From positions 102,845 through 166,844 of the forward strand of contig JAGPNG010000001.1 in NCBI GenBank assembly GCA_018052475.1: DNA of 64,000 nucleotides, in the 5' to 3' direction. The position numbers and the translations under genes are program-made. The notes under the pieces were generated by a model that ran no database searches, was not told where the DNA came from, and saw only the letters and a program-made list of their open reading frames with translations. Source of the DNA: Candidatus Fermentithermobacillaceae bacterium. Its GTDB lineage: Bacteria; Bacillota; Sulfobacillia; Fermentithermobacillales; Fermentithermobacillaceae. This document shows, piece after piece, positions 53,148 through 62,326 of the stretch (the first letter of the stretch is position 1; each line of letters opens with the position of its first letter).

Positions 53148-55148
53148 CTAGCTATCCGCGCATGTGAACAAAGATTCTAGCGCTTTAGCATCTATTTCCT
53201 CATTCGCCCGCTCAAGAAACTCATCGAGACTCATAACGCCCAAAACCCCGAGGCTCCTATGCCTTAGAGAGATACTCCCATCGTCTTTCTCCTTTTGACC
53301 GACTACGATCATGTAGGGGATTTTCTCAAGTTGGGCTCGCCTTATCTTGTAGCCAACTTTATCTTGTCCCGAATCGCATTCAGCCCGTAGACCTGCATCT
53401 TTTAATCTAAGCGTGATTTCATGTGCATAGTCCATCTGCTTATCGGAAATCGGCATGACCCTAACCTGCACCGGCGCTAACCATAGAGGAAATGCCCCTG
53501 CGTACTGTTCGATCAAGCCGCCAATGAACCGTTCCATGGTGCCTAGTACTGTACGATGAATCACTACAGGTCTGTAACTACGACCATCTTCACCGATATA
53601 GGCTATGTCAAACCGCTCCGGTAAGTTAAAATCAGCTTGTATGGTCGGCCCTTGCCACAACCGTCCTACCGCGTCCCTGGTTTTTATATCAATCGCAGGG
53701 CCGTAGAACTTGGCTTCTCCGATATCTATCTTGTACCGAAGGTTTTTCGCCTTGAGAGCGTTCTCTAAGGCTGACTCTGCTTGTTCCCACACGTCATCAG
53801 TTCCAATGTACTTGGCCTTGTTATTCGGATCTCGGACTGACAACATACATTCATAATCATGATATCCGAACGTCTTTAACATGAACTCGGTAAGATCCAA
53901 TACCCCAATAAGTTGTTCCTCAAGCTGGTCCGGCCTGCAAAACAAGTGAGCATCGTCTTGAGTCATGCCCCTCACTCTTAACATCCCATGAAGGACTCCC
54001 GAACGTTCATATCTGTATACAGTGCCTAGTTCCGCGTATTTTATCGGCAGATCCCGGTAGCTTCTTGTGCTGTTTTTGTACAAAAGGATATGAAACGGAC
54101 AGTTCATGGGCTTGAGTAGATATTGCACCTCATCCACTATGATAGGGCTGTACATATTCTCCTTGTACCAATCCCAATGTCCTGACGTCTTCCAAATATC
54201 GAGTTTCGCGATATGCGGAGTGTACACAAGGTCGTATCCACGTTTTCTATGCTCCTTCTTCCAAAAATCCTCAATGACTTCGCGTATCACTGCGCCTTTT
54301 GGATGCCAAAACACGAGCCCCGGTCCCGCTTCTTCCTCTATGCTGAAAAGATCCAGGTCCTTGCCAAGTTTCCTATGATCCCTTCGCTTTATGTCTTCCA
54401 ACCTTGCCAAATGAGCCTCAAGGTCTTGTTGGTTCATAAAAGCTGTCCCGTATATACGCTGCAACATCGGACGATTCTCATCACCCCGCCAATAGGCGCC
54501 TGCGATACTCAGAAGCTTGTATGCTTTTACATACCCGGTGCTCGGCACATGAGGTCCTGCGCACAAGTCCACAAACTCCCCTTGTCTGTAAATAGAAACT
54601 GGCTCATCCTCTGGAATCTCCTCGAGGATCTCGAGTTTGAATGGTTCTTGCATTTGCTCAAACAACGCACGTGCCTCTTCCCTCGACATGATCTCTCTGC
54701 AAACAGGCAGGTTCTCTTCTATGATGCGAGCCATCTCAGCCTCAATTATCGCCAAATCGTCAGACACAAAGCCATGTTCGGTATCAAAATCGTAGTAGAA
54801 TCCATCCTCGATTGCGGGTCCTATTCCCAAGCGTGTCTTGGGAAATAAGCGCTTTACTGCCTGCGCCAAGATATGTGATGCAGTATGACGCAATGCTTCA
54901 CGCGCTTCTTCTGATTCAAATCCCAGCGGAGTCACGGAACAATCCCATTTGATCTCTTCCATGAGTTCCATAGACAGCTGCCCCATCTCACAATCTACTT
55001 GTACCATTAAGACTTCATCGTCCCAACCGAAACCATCTTTGACGTCCAGAAAAGTGCTCCCTGCGGGAAATGACAGCGACTTCCCTTCCCACCTGACTTC
55101 AAATTGTTTGGGACCATCCCCCGGAACAGGTAAAACTCTTTCCCCCAT
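53148..55148 (-). CDS. thrS: Threonyl-tRNA synthetase
   Basis: Class II synthetase of 666 residues. Domains: TGS (FEVRWEGKSLSFPAGSTFLDV region), the editing domain with HTASHILAQAVKRLFP and VDLCAGPHV (zinc-like His/Cys residues), the catalytic core with KPMNCPFHILLYKN and RYERSGVLHGMLRVRG, motif 3 HRTVLGTMERFIGGLIE, and a C-terminal anticodon-binding domain (VRVMPISDKQMDYA). Preceded by a T-box; the infC promoter lies immediately after its stop. Confidence 0.97.
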   Translation of the reverse strand: MGERVLPVPGDGPKQFEVRWEGKSLSFPAGSTFLDVKDGFGWDDEVLMVQVDCEMGQLSMELMEEIKWDCSVTPLGFESEEAREALRHTASHILAQAVKRLFPKTRLGIGPAIEDGFYYDFDTEHGFVSDDLAIIEAEMARIIEENLPVCREIMSREEARALFEQMQEPFKLEILEEIPEDEPVSIYRQGEFVDLCAGPHVPSTGYVKAYKLLSIAGAYWRGDENRPMLQRIYGTAFMNQQDLEAHLARLEDIKRRDHRKLGKDLDLFSIEEEAGPGLVFWHPKGAVIREVIEDFWKKEHRKRGYDLVYTPHIAKLDIWKTSGHWDWYKENMYSPIIVDEVQYLLKPMNCPFHILLYKNSTRSYRDLPIKYAELGTVYRYERSGVLHGMLRVRGMTQDDAHLFCRPDQLEEQLIGVLDLTEFMLKTFGYHDYECMLSVRDPNNKAKYIGTDDVWEQAESALENALKAKNLRYKIDIGEAKFYGPAIDIKTRDAVGRLWQGPTIQADFNLPERFDIAYIGEDGRSYRPVVIHRTVLGTMERFIGGLIEQYAGAFPLWLAPVQVRVMPISDKQMDYAHEITLRLKDAGLRAECDSGQDKVGYKIRRAQLEKIPYMIVVGQKEKDDGSISLRHRSLGVLGVMSLDEFLERANEEIDAKALESLFTCADS

Positions 55149-55197
55149 TTCATCTTCCCCCTAACTTTCAAAAGATAGTCAGACATTTCAACCTATA

Positions 55198-55471
55198 AAC
55201 AAAAATCTCGCCTCTACGTGAGGGGCGAGACTCTAGTTCGCGGTTCCACCCTGCTTCAGAAAACTTCAAATACGCTAATATGAAGTAATCTCTCGGAAGA
55301 ACTGTAACGTGTTCTCGACGTCGATGTTATCCTTCAAAAAGGCTTCCACCGAAGACTCAGAGGTGGTGTTCCCTAGCGCCTGAGCAAGCGGCTCTCAGTC
55401 ACAGACCGCTATTTCCTGTTCACAGTTGCCTCTAGGTACTGCCCTCTTCATCGTCATTTTCTTAAGGATGT
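55198..55471 (-). ncRNA. T-box leader (threonine) upstream of thrS
   Basis: Canonical T-box: AGGGTGGAACCGCG (55239-55252, minus strand), then a terminator hairpin TCTCGCCTC...GAGGCGAGA (about 55206-55230) with TTTTTG. Stem I begins with GACGATGAAGAGGGCAGTA-like sequence near the 5' end. ACC in GGGAACACCACC (55362-55373) is a good candidate threonine specifier. This accounts for the whole gap between thrS and the MFS gene. Confidence 0.92.
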
Positions 55472-55477
55472 GTGTGC

Positions 55478-55506
55478 ATTATATCGCATGAACATGCCTA
55501 GATCAA
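55478..55506 (-). promoter_or_regulatory. thrS promoter
   Basis: TTGATC (55501-55506) and TATAAT (55478-55483) on the minus strand are separated by 17 bp, the best sigma-A-type promoter in the window. The -35 overlaps the stop codon region of the upstream MFS gene, and the predicted start lies at the 5' end of the T-box. Confidence 0.75.
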
Positions 55507-56720
55507 GACTCGGTCCTCCCTAAGGCAATACGTTCTTTCTCATCCAGCTTTCGGCTGTAGAGCATCGATACCAAAGCTATGGCGGCCCCACAAAGAAACA
55601 CTGCTCTTGAGCCAACATGGTCCCACAGCAAACCTCCGAGCATCGGCACTGCTATTCCACTTATGTGGTTTATCGTACTCCCCATAGCATACTCAGCTGA
55701 CAAGACCTCTCGGGGCGCGATCTTCCCAAGATGCGTGGTAATCGCGACATCGAATCCTACAAGACCGGTGTCTAACACGTAGATGAAGTACAATAGCAAA
55801 GGATCATTCACAAATGCATATGAACTAAACAGGATAATTACGACGGAATAGTTGAGAACTAGTGATTTCTGCTCGCCCCACCTATCGATTAACCTGCCGA
55901 TGAGCGGTCGTGTAAAAATCGCAACCAAACTAGAAATGGCCGAAAGAAGCACCATCGTACTTACTGGGGTCATGTACGTCTGAACCAATAGATACCCTGC
56001 AAAAGTTGCGTTTACGTGTCTTCGAGCACCACCTAAGAAGGTAAGCACGTAATAACTCGCATACTTCACGTTGAAATCCAGGACTGTAGTAGGTTTCTCA
56101 GTAGCACCCGTTTTTCGCCTAAGCACCATTACACCGCCTGCAAGCGCCGACACACCTGCAATAAGATGTATGAGGTCATAATCTGCATTTCCTAATAGCC
56201 GGGATATTAACAGTACAAACGCTAGCGCAACCAGTGATGATGCTGCGGCGACGCTATTAATCAGACCCATTCGGCTAGCTCTTTCCGAAGGGCGGCACGA
56301 TTTGACTACCATTGATGACTGTACCGGGTAAAAGAGGTGAAACCCAAAAGAAAGCACGAGTGTTGCTAAGATCAGCATGGGAAACCCGGCAACCGCTGTA
56401 TGCAAAAGCAATCCGACCGCTGCTATGATTATACATAGTCCTGCATAGACGTTCTCGCTGAAGAACCGCGCCAACATTGCAAAAGGAGCAGTCAAAAGCC
56501 CTGGGATCTCTCTCACACCTTGAACGAACCCAAGTTCTGCCGGGTTTATGCCCACAACTTCCACCACGAAATTGTTGAATATACCTCTTTGAAGCCCCAA
56601 ACCAAACTCAAGCGCTGCTGTGGCAAACATCACGTTTCTAAAGACATCTTTGTCTTCCCTTGACATTTGAGCACCTTTCTCATCTGGGCCTTGATTAGTC
56701 TTCTTCTGCTGCTTGTTCAC
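55503..56720 (-). CDS. MFS transporter
   Basis: 405-residue membrane protein with about twelve hydrophobic segments after a charged N-terminal tail (about 1-28). The loop between segments 2 and 3 and the central loop have MFS-like features (RPLIGRLIDRWGEQK, a GxLxDRxGRR-type motif). Substrate unknown; the short KTGATEKP central loop and NFVVEVVGINPAELGFVQGV opening resemble uncharacterised permeases of Firmicutes. Transcribed toward the thrS T-box; divergent from the PAP2 gene. Confidence 0.8.
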   Translation of the reverse strand: MNKQQKKTNQGPDEKGAQMSREDKDVFRNVMFATAALEFGLGLQRGIFNNFVVEVVGINPAELGFVQGVREIPGLLTAPFAMLARFFSENVYAGLCIIIAAVGLLLHTAVAGFPMLILATLVLSFGFHLFYPVQSSMVVKSCRPSERASRMGLINSVAAASSLVALAFVLLISRLLGNADYDLIHLIAGVSALAGGVMVLRRKTGATEKPTTVLDFNVKYASYYVLTFLGGARRHVNATFAGYLLVQTYMTPVSTMVLLSAISSLVAIFTRPLIGRLIDRWGEQKSLVLNYSVVIILFSSYAFVNDPLLLYFIYVLDTGLVGFDVAITTHLGKIAPREVLSAEYAMGSTINHISGIAVPMLGGLLWDHVGSRAVFLCGAAIALVSMLYSRKLDEKERIALGRTES

Positions 56721-56904
56721 TTGCTACATCCTCCATTTGAATATCACTCAATGATTAAAAGAAACGTGCCCAACCGGTTACCTGTGACATGAGAACTAAG
56801 TGCGCAGGGTTTTGCTGCAAGAGATGGTTCGCTTTGAGTACCGAAATATCCTTCTCGATACATGCAAGTAGAGGAATTCCAAGGGAACATAAAGAAGGTA
56901 AACT

Positions 56905-57774
56905 ATGGCAAAGGGGGGGATGTTATTGACTACCGCATGGGCAGAGTTTCTCCAACAATTCAGCTCGCCCTTTATGGACAGCTTAGCCTATTTCGTAACA
57001 AACCTCGGCTCCGAACTTTTCTACACCTTGATGCTTCCCATACTTTACTGGGTCTGGGATAAGGACGCAGCATATAGAATCAGTGTAGTTTTCCTATCGT
57101 CTGAGCTTTTAAACCGTTGTCTCAAAGCCGTCTTCAAAGTACCGAGACCACCTGCAACAGAGTCTGCCCGGATAATACATCCGGAAACCGGCGGAGGATA
57201 TGCTTTTCCTAGCAGCCACGCGCAGGATACAACGGCTTTTTGGGGATGGCTATGTCTGGAAGTCCGAAAAAAATGGCTATACGTGGTCTCTACCATCCTG
57301 ATTCTTGTGATTTCGATTTCCCGAGTGTACCTCAATGTTCATTGGCCAAGAGATATCATAGGTGGGATAATAGTAGGCATCTTGCTTTTGCTGATTTGGC
57401 ACATTGTTTTCACCTACTACAAGAAAGATAGATTCCCTCTGGGATTGCGGTTGTTGGGAAGCATCATTATCCCCTTAGCCGTTTACCTCCTAAATCCAAA
57501 TGAGACGGAAATGTTGACAGGGCTCTTGATAGGGGTTTCTACAGGTCGTATCCTAGACGAGACATTCCTAAACTGGAATACAAAAAGTAGTGTCTCTAGG
57601 AATGTCTTCAAAGTGGTCACAGGAATCGCAGGGTTCTTCGCGTTGAGATACGGTTTGAAAGCTATTTTCCCTGACCTTGGGCTTTTTCATGTGCTTCGCT
57701 ATTCAATAGTAGGTCTATGGGTTACTTTCTTCGGCCCATGGCTATTTCTGAAACTAGGCTGGCAAGATACATGA
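56905..57774 (+). CDS. PAP2-family phosphatase
   Basis: 289-residue membrane phosphatase; relatives dephosphorylate undecaprenyl pyrophosphate or phosphatidate. All three active-site blocks are present: KAVFKVPRP (about 73-81), FPSSHAQDT (about 97-105) with the usual Gly replaced by Ser, and SRVYLNVHWPRD (about 138-149) with nucleophilic His. About six to eight transmembrane segments, with an extra C-terminal set. AGAAGG lies before the ATG. A lipid-carrier recycling role is inferred. Confidence 0.88.
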   Translation: MAKGGMLLTTAWAEFLQQFSSPFMDSLAYFVTNLGSELFYTLMLPILYWVWDKDAAYRISVVFLSSELLNRCLKAVFKVPRPPATESARIIHPETGGGYAFPSSHAQDTTAFWGWLCLEVRKKWLYVVSTILILVISISRVYLNVHWPRDIIGGIIVGILLLLIWHIVFTYYKKDRFPLGLRLLGSIIIPLAVYLLNPNETEMLTGLLIGVSTGRILDETFLNWNTKSSVSRNVFKVVTGIAGFFALRYGLKAIFPDLGLFHVLRYSIVGLWVTFFGPWLFLKLGWQDT

Positions 57775-57804
57775 TTCACAAAGAAATGGAAAGAGAGATG
57801 ACCT

Positions 57805-59208
57805 ATGATCAAAAGATTGTTCGGCTTTCGTTCCCATTCGAATAGGCACACGCTAAAAAGAATTTCCGCGATTACACTTGCGCTGGCGATGGCTATTGCC
57901 ATCTTTTTCTCCTACGGCACGCACACCTTCGCAGCCGAAGAAAGCACGTTTTACGTATGCTTCCCCCTATACCTGGAAAGTGGCATCTATGTTTTCCCGG
58001 TAAAATATACTCTACCAGAAACTAGTGAGCCCATTCGAGCTGCTCTTGAGGCCTTGATCCGTGGAATCCCTGACAGCGACGTACTGTACCCAATGTTCCC
58101 TACTGATGCCAAGGTCCTAAGCGTTTCAGTAGAGGACGACTTATGCACTGTAGATTTCAGTGAGGAAATAATGCATATGTCGGTTGGGTCAGGGGGAGAG
58201 CTGGCCGCAATTGAGGCCATAGTACACACCGTATGCGCATTCCCAGGCATAAACAGGGTTCAAATACTAATTGCGGGACAGCCCGCAGAATCTTTAGCAG
58301 GTCACGTCGATATAAGCCACCCTTTGACCAGAAACTACGATCGCATGTTCGTACCATTGGAAGATGTCACCCAACATTGGTCAGGAGGTTATGTAGGAGC
58401 GCTGCAGATCCTTGACATAGTCAATGGCTATGAAGACATGACTTTTAGGCCTGAGAAAACGGTCTCGAGGGCAGAATTTGTGAAGATGGCTGTTGAATCC
58501 TGCGGTGCTCAATCTGCTCCGGACCAAGATATTCCTTTTGATGACGTCTCAGGTCATTGGGTCGTGCCGTATCTCAAGGATGCTCTCGGCTCTGGAATTG
58601 TGGATCCCGCTATATATGGCAACAATTTCCGGCCAGACGAAACCATAACCAGAGAAGAAATGGCACTTATCCTAGTGCGTGCGCAAGACATATACTTGGC
58701 ACAAAGAAACCAAAGTCCACCACCTCCTTGCGACATAACGTTTGAGGATTCGGATTCGATCGGGGAGGCATTTGTAGAAGCTGTGCGTGAGGCCGCGTCA
58801 AGGAAATTGCTCCAAGGGTACCCAGGCGGGACTTTTGAACCAAAATCCGGGCTCAAGCGAGGAGAAGCTGCGACAGCTATAGCCAGGCTAAGAGGTATAA
58901 GAGGCAATAGCGGAGTCGTAATCATGTCCCCCGAAAACGATGCAGTACTCGGAGACGAACCCCTCTATATTCTGGGGTTAGCCACGGCGTTTGAAGCCAA
59001 TGTGAACCTGGACGTCTTAGCAGAGGACCAGTCTCAAATAATCGCAGACTTTGCAACTTCGACAAACGGAGTCGGCTGGGGAGCGTTTGGATACGCCCTA
59101 AGCGCCCATCAACTGGGAGGATACACGCCTACCGTCATACGAGTCTACCTTGTAAGCGCCAAAGACGGCAGCCTTTACAGCATAGTAAATATCCCGGTTT
59201 CGCGATAA
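57805..59208 (+). CDS. Surface protein with GerMN, three SLH repeats and a Gmad2-like domain
   Basis: 467 residues. A signal peptide (about 20-43, cut near TFAAEE) is followed by a GerMN domain (about 50-180; IRAALEALIRGIPDSDV, VDFSEEI), as in GerM spore-germination proteins. Three S-layer-homology repeats follow at about 190-370 (HWSGGYVGALQILDIVNGYEDMTF-type, HWVVPYLKDALGSGIV, LQGYPGGTFEPKSGLKRGE), which bind pyruvylated wall polymers. The last ~95 residues look like the Gmad2 immunoglobulin-like domain. It starts 30 bp after the PAP2 gene, so they are probably co-transcribed. Role on the cell or spore surface is inferred. Confidence 0.85.
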   Translation: MIKRLFGFRSHSNRHTLKRISAITLALAMAIAIFFSYGTHTFAAEESTFYVCFPLYLESGIYVFPVKYTLPETSEPIRAALEALIRGIPDSDVLYPMFPTDAKVLSVSVEDDLCTVDFSEEIMHMSVGSGGELAAIEAIVHTVCAFPGINRVQILIAGQPAESLAGHVDISHPLTRNYDRMFVPLEDVTQHWSGGYVGALQILDIVNGYEDMTFRPEKTVSRAEFVKMAVESCGAQSAPDQDIPFDDVSGHWVVPYLKDALGSGIVDPAIYGNNFRPDETITREEMALILVRAQDIYLAQRNQSPPPPCDITFEDSDSIGEAFVEAVREAASRKLLQGYPGGTFEPKSGLKRGEAATAIARLRGIRGNSGVVIMSPENDAVLGDEPLYILGLATAFEANVNLDVLAEDQSQIIADFATSTNGVGWGAFGYALSAHQLGGYTPTVIRVYLVSAKDGSLYSIVNIPVSR

Positions 59209-59217
59209 TACGCAGAA

Positions 59218-59256
59218 GCTGTGAAGCAGAGGGGACGGTTCTTTCTGCTTCACAGC
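59218..59256. repeat. GGGGACGGT palindromic repeat, copy A
   Basis: Perfect 13-bp arms (GCTGTGAAGCAGA and its complement) around a 13-base loop GGGGACGGTTCTT. The inner unit, TGAAGCAG and CTGCTTCA 15 bases apart, recurs at 62207 and in part at 63940. It sits between the converging SLH gene and the unknown gene at 59289 and could also act as a transcription terminator. Confidence 0.8.
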
Positions 59257-59288
59257 TCTTACAAATTCCAAAAAGCCTGCAAGCAAGA

Positions 59289-60224
59289 CTAGATATACCT
59301 CAAATCTGTAATCAGCCATCTACCATCTATCTTGTCAACCGTGAGGACTATCTCAATCCGCCAAGCATCTTCCATAGATCCTTCCCCTGTTGTCACTTCC
59401 ACGATATCGGCCATGACCTCATATCGATAATGACCCGCTTCGGTCACATCTTTTATCTCAATCCTCTCCGGCCACGGGCTTGATACGTATCGGCCAGGAG
59501 CTTCTGAAGGTTCATCCAGCCACTTAGCCAGCAATTCTTCTGAAACATAGGGACCGTAGTTTTCCTTAGCCTGTTCCTCAAATACCTCATGAGGAGCATT
59601 CTTATAAACCTTTGTGAGAGCTTCACCGAAGGCAATTACAACATCCCTGACTTCATAATCGGGCGCAGGCTTGAAACTATAAGCGATCTCCACCAGATCT
59701 GATTCGGACAGGCGTGACGAATCCCCGAATACGTCATATACTAGTTCTTGTTCTTCAAAAATGAGATAAAGATGGTTCTCGTTTCGCGACCAAGTCTCAG
59801 AAGACGCAGCAGGAGGGGTTATCTCCAGATTCAGTAATACAGCTTCGGTCAGCAATCCCTGAACATCCTTTTGAGCATTTATCGTAGAATGATTTGGAAG
59901 AAAAAGAGGCAGATCTGCCTTGTATCCGATTATCTCAATTCCTCCGACTACATCATCACCAATCAAGAATCTCATTTCTCCATTTCCAGTAACTCTCATA
60001 GAAACCAGTATGCTTGCAACTGTGTTCTTTTCTACAACCAGGCCCGGAGTATTCATATCCACTGTCACGCCCTTTGGCAGATTGAATTCGTATGACCCAA
60101 CCTGGAGCACAGTCACAGGCAGCATATGTGCTACGAAAACACCCAAGATGACCAAGGCAAACAAAGCCATTCCGACCACCAAGGTCTTGTTATGCCCTTT
60201 ATGCAGACTTGATTGATCCTGCAC
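59289..60224 (-). CDS. Membrane-anchored protein of unknown function
   Basis: 311 residues from the GTG at 60224, which has GGGGGAG five bases upstream; the open frame reaches 60275 without a comparable site. One transmembrane helix (about 15-36) puts nearly the whole chain outside the membrane. The middle (about 45-150) is beta-rich; the C-terminal ~120 residues end with IEIVLTVDKIDGRWLITDLRYI-like sequence, a pattern seen in NTF2-like/DUF domains. I do not recognise the family. No obvious partner; it converges on the SLH-protein gene. Confidence 0.6.
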   Translation of the reverse strand: MQDQSSLHKGHNKTLVVGMALFALVILGVFVAHMLPVTVLQVGSYEFNLPKGVTVDMNTPGLVVEKNTVASILVSMRVTGNGEMRFLIGDDVVGGIEIIGYKADLPLFLPNHSTINAQKDVQGLLTEAVLLNLEITPPAASSETWSRNENHLYLIFEEQELVYDVFGDSSRLSESDLVEIAYSFKPAPDYEVRDVVIAFGEALTKVYKNAPHEVFEEQAKENYGPYVSEELLAKWLDEPSEAPGRYVSSPWPERIEIKDVTEAGHYRYEVMADIVEVTTGEGSMEDAWRIEIVLTVDKIDGRWLITDLRYI

Positions 60225-60342
60225 ATCGTCTCCCCCTTGTGAATTATCTAATACATATGTGACGGCAGAAAACACCCTGTAGTTCCCTCATCGCAGAGCA
60301 AGTCCGGCTGACTCACGGATATAGCGTTGCCAAAACTGCATA

Positions 60343-62094
60343 CTAAAGAGCTCTTGGCCTTGTATAGAGCACCTGACCACTTCTACCTGCGGTGAGAATT
60401 CCATTTTCCATAGCGCTCTTTCCGTTGACAAACACCCATCTAAAGCCCTCGGGATACCTCCTTGGCTCATCGTCCGTGCCCTTGTCTGTGACCTCCTCAG
60501 GTGCAAAAACCACAATATCAGCTTTCATCCCTTGGGAAATCACTCCCCTATCCTTAAGGCCCAGCCGCTTCGCAGGCTGACTCGTTATGCGCTTTATGCC
60601 TTCTTCGAGACCCAAAAGGCCCAGTGCGTACAACTTTATATATCTCGCCATCCCCCCAAACGTATTTGGATTAGGCAGATAGTATGGGGGAACGCGGCTT
60701 TCAGCAGTGTGATCAACCAAGAATGTGTCCACTCCTACCATTGCCCGGGGGTGAGTGTAAAAGACGCGTTTTACCTCATCGGAACCGGACGGCGTCACCG
60801 TCTGGCTGTACGGATCCATACTTATGATATCCATGAGAGCATCCAACGGATGACAACCCTTTTCATCGGCTATCCGGGCGACAGTCTTTGAGGTGAATTC
60901 TTGCGCTTCCGTCTTACCTATTAGGATGCGTTCGGCCCATCCCGGCTGAATCACAGGGTTCAGACTGTACCATTTTCCGGAAAGAATGTACTGTTTGATC
61001 TCTTGCCTGAGATCAGGTGCCCTCAAGTTTTTGGAGAATCGCTCCAGGTCGCCTGCTTCTTTTAACCAAGGCTCCAAAAGCGCAGCCAGATATTTCGCAT
61101 GCAGCACTCCGCCCGTAGTGTGGTTGGGTATCACATCGAACGAAACATCCACCCCATCTCTTATCGCTCGATCGATAACATCCAATGTCTCTTCTGCAGC
61201 GCAGACAGAAAGTTTGGGGGTTGATGAAGGCGCAAGGAGATAACCTGGGCTAAGATGGGCAAGTTCGATCTTTGCCCCGGTGTTCATTGCTATGTCTAAG
61301 GCCTGTTTGACTCCATTTATCAACCCTGGATTGCCAAATCCTTGCCTTAGACCTGTCCTCCACCAGTGGGAACAGAAAATGCCACCTTTATCTATAGCCG
61401 CGCCTATAACCTCGTAGGATTCTTCAATAGTCGCATAGGAATTGGGGGCATAGTCCAGCCCATTGGAAATCCCGCACGCTCCTTGGTCCATAGATTCTTC
61501 CACGTATCTTTTCATGGCACTTATCTCATCGTCGGTCGCCGCACGGCGGTAATCTTCGCCCATGGCCGCAGCCCGCACGCTGCCGTGACCAACCAAAGGT
61601 ACCATGTTTACGCTGGGCTTAACCTGCCTTACCCTATCCAACCACTCCCCAAATGATGACCAGTTTATGTCTAGCCCATCGGTGTCTAGCGCGTGCTTTC
61701 GGACCGCCTCTAGATCTGCAACCGGTTCCTGATAGTATTTCCGCGGCGCAACCTTGTCCCACCAGTTCCACTCCCAAAAGCATGATAAGTAGTGCTCGTT
61801 GAGAGGGGCAGGCGAAAATCCACACTGACCGCAGACCACTGTAGTAATGCCCTGCCCTATGGCGCTTTCGCCGTTGGGATATAGAAGGACTGTTTGATCT
61901 GCGTGGGAATGCATGTCAATGAACCCGGGACAAACTACCTTTCCTGAAGCATCTACTTCCAGCCTAGCGCTGGCTTCAGACAGGTCTCCTACTGCGGTTA
62001 TCCTGTCACCGCTTATACCCACATCTCTTCTCGTAGAAGGAGCGCCTGTGCCATCTACGACTTCTCCGTGTCTTATTATGACGTCAAGCGTCAT
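60343..62094 (-). CDS. N-acyl-D-amino-acid deacylase family amidohydrolase (first copy)
   Basis: 583-residue zinc hydrolase that releases D-amino acids from N-acyl forms (family role). Motifs: PGFIDMHSHADQT (His-X-His), VVCGQCGFSPAP (metal Cys), GHGSVR, GACGISNGLDYAPNSYA, CSHWWRT and LAHLSPGY where D-aminoacylases usually have THMRSE and SHHK, and MVGVDTFLVDH carrying the late Asp. The altered His motifs suggest a different substrate from the second copy. GAGGAG lies five bases before the ATG. Confidence 0.85.
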   Translation of the reverse strand: MTLDVIIRHGEVVDGTGAPSTRRDVGISGDRITAVGDLSEASARLEVDASGKVVCPGFIDMHSHADQTVLLYPNGESAIGQGITTVVCGQCGFSPAPLNEHYLSCFWEWNWWDKVAPRKYYQEPVADLEAVRKHALDTDGLDINWSSFGEWLDRVRQVKPSVNMVPLVGHGSVRAAAMGEDYRRAATDDEISAMKRYVEESMDQGACGISNGLDYAPNSYATIEESYEVIGAAIDKGGIFCSHWWRTGLRQGFGNPGLINGVKQALDIAMNTGAKIELAHLSPGYLLAPSSTPKLSVCAAEETLDVIDRAIRDGVDVSFDVIPNHTTGGVLHAKYLAALLEPWLKEAGDLERFSKNLRAPDLRQEIKQYILSGKWYSLNPVIQPGWAERILIGKTEAQEFTSKTVARIADEKGCHPLDALMDIISMDPYSQTVTPSGSDEVKRVFYTHPRAMVGVDTFLVDHTAESRVPPYYLPNPNTFGGMARYIKLYALGLLGLEEGIKRITSQPAKRLGLKDRGVISQGMKADIVVFAPEEVTDKGTDDEPRRYPEGFRWVFVNGKSAMENGILTAGRSGQVLYTRPRAL

Positions 62095-62326
62095 TTGAAC
62101 TCCTCCTCGCCTTTTTTTTCGCCTGGAAATGTCTTACGCATTGCGCTCATCCGGTAAGAGTTCTCGGAATAGGTAGTCGAGTCCTTCGTTTCCGCAGAAC
62201 AAAAGATGAAGCAGAAAGTGCCGTCCCCGCTGCTTCACGGAGGACTTGCGTGTGACTATGACGAAGTATGATCGAAGGTAGTTTTGAAGCGTTTGCTTTG
62301 ATGTATATGAAAGGAAGGAATACGCA
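62095..62326. promoter_or_regulatory. Divergent region between the two deacylase genes
   Basis: 232 bp between divergently transcribed deacylase genes. It contains repeat copy B (62207-62237), which would lie in the plus-strand leader or act near both promoters. No clear -10/-35 pair was found. AAGGAAGG precedes the plus-strand ATG at 62327. Confidence 0.35.
62207..62237. repeat. GGGGACGGT palindromic repeat, copy B
   Basis: TGAAGCAG and CTGCTTCA flank a 15-base centre AAAGTGCCGTCCCCG. Reverse-complemented copy A has AAAGAACCGTCCCCT in the same place, differing at three of 15 positions, so the two are the same element in opposite orientation. Confidence 0.85.

Noticed and set aside
54213..54848. 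A 211-codon plus-strand open frame
   Set aside because: It lies wholly antisense to thrS, whose protein motifs are complete, and its translation resembles no family.
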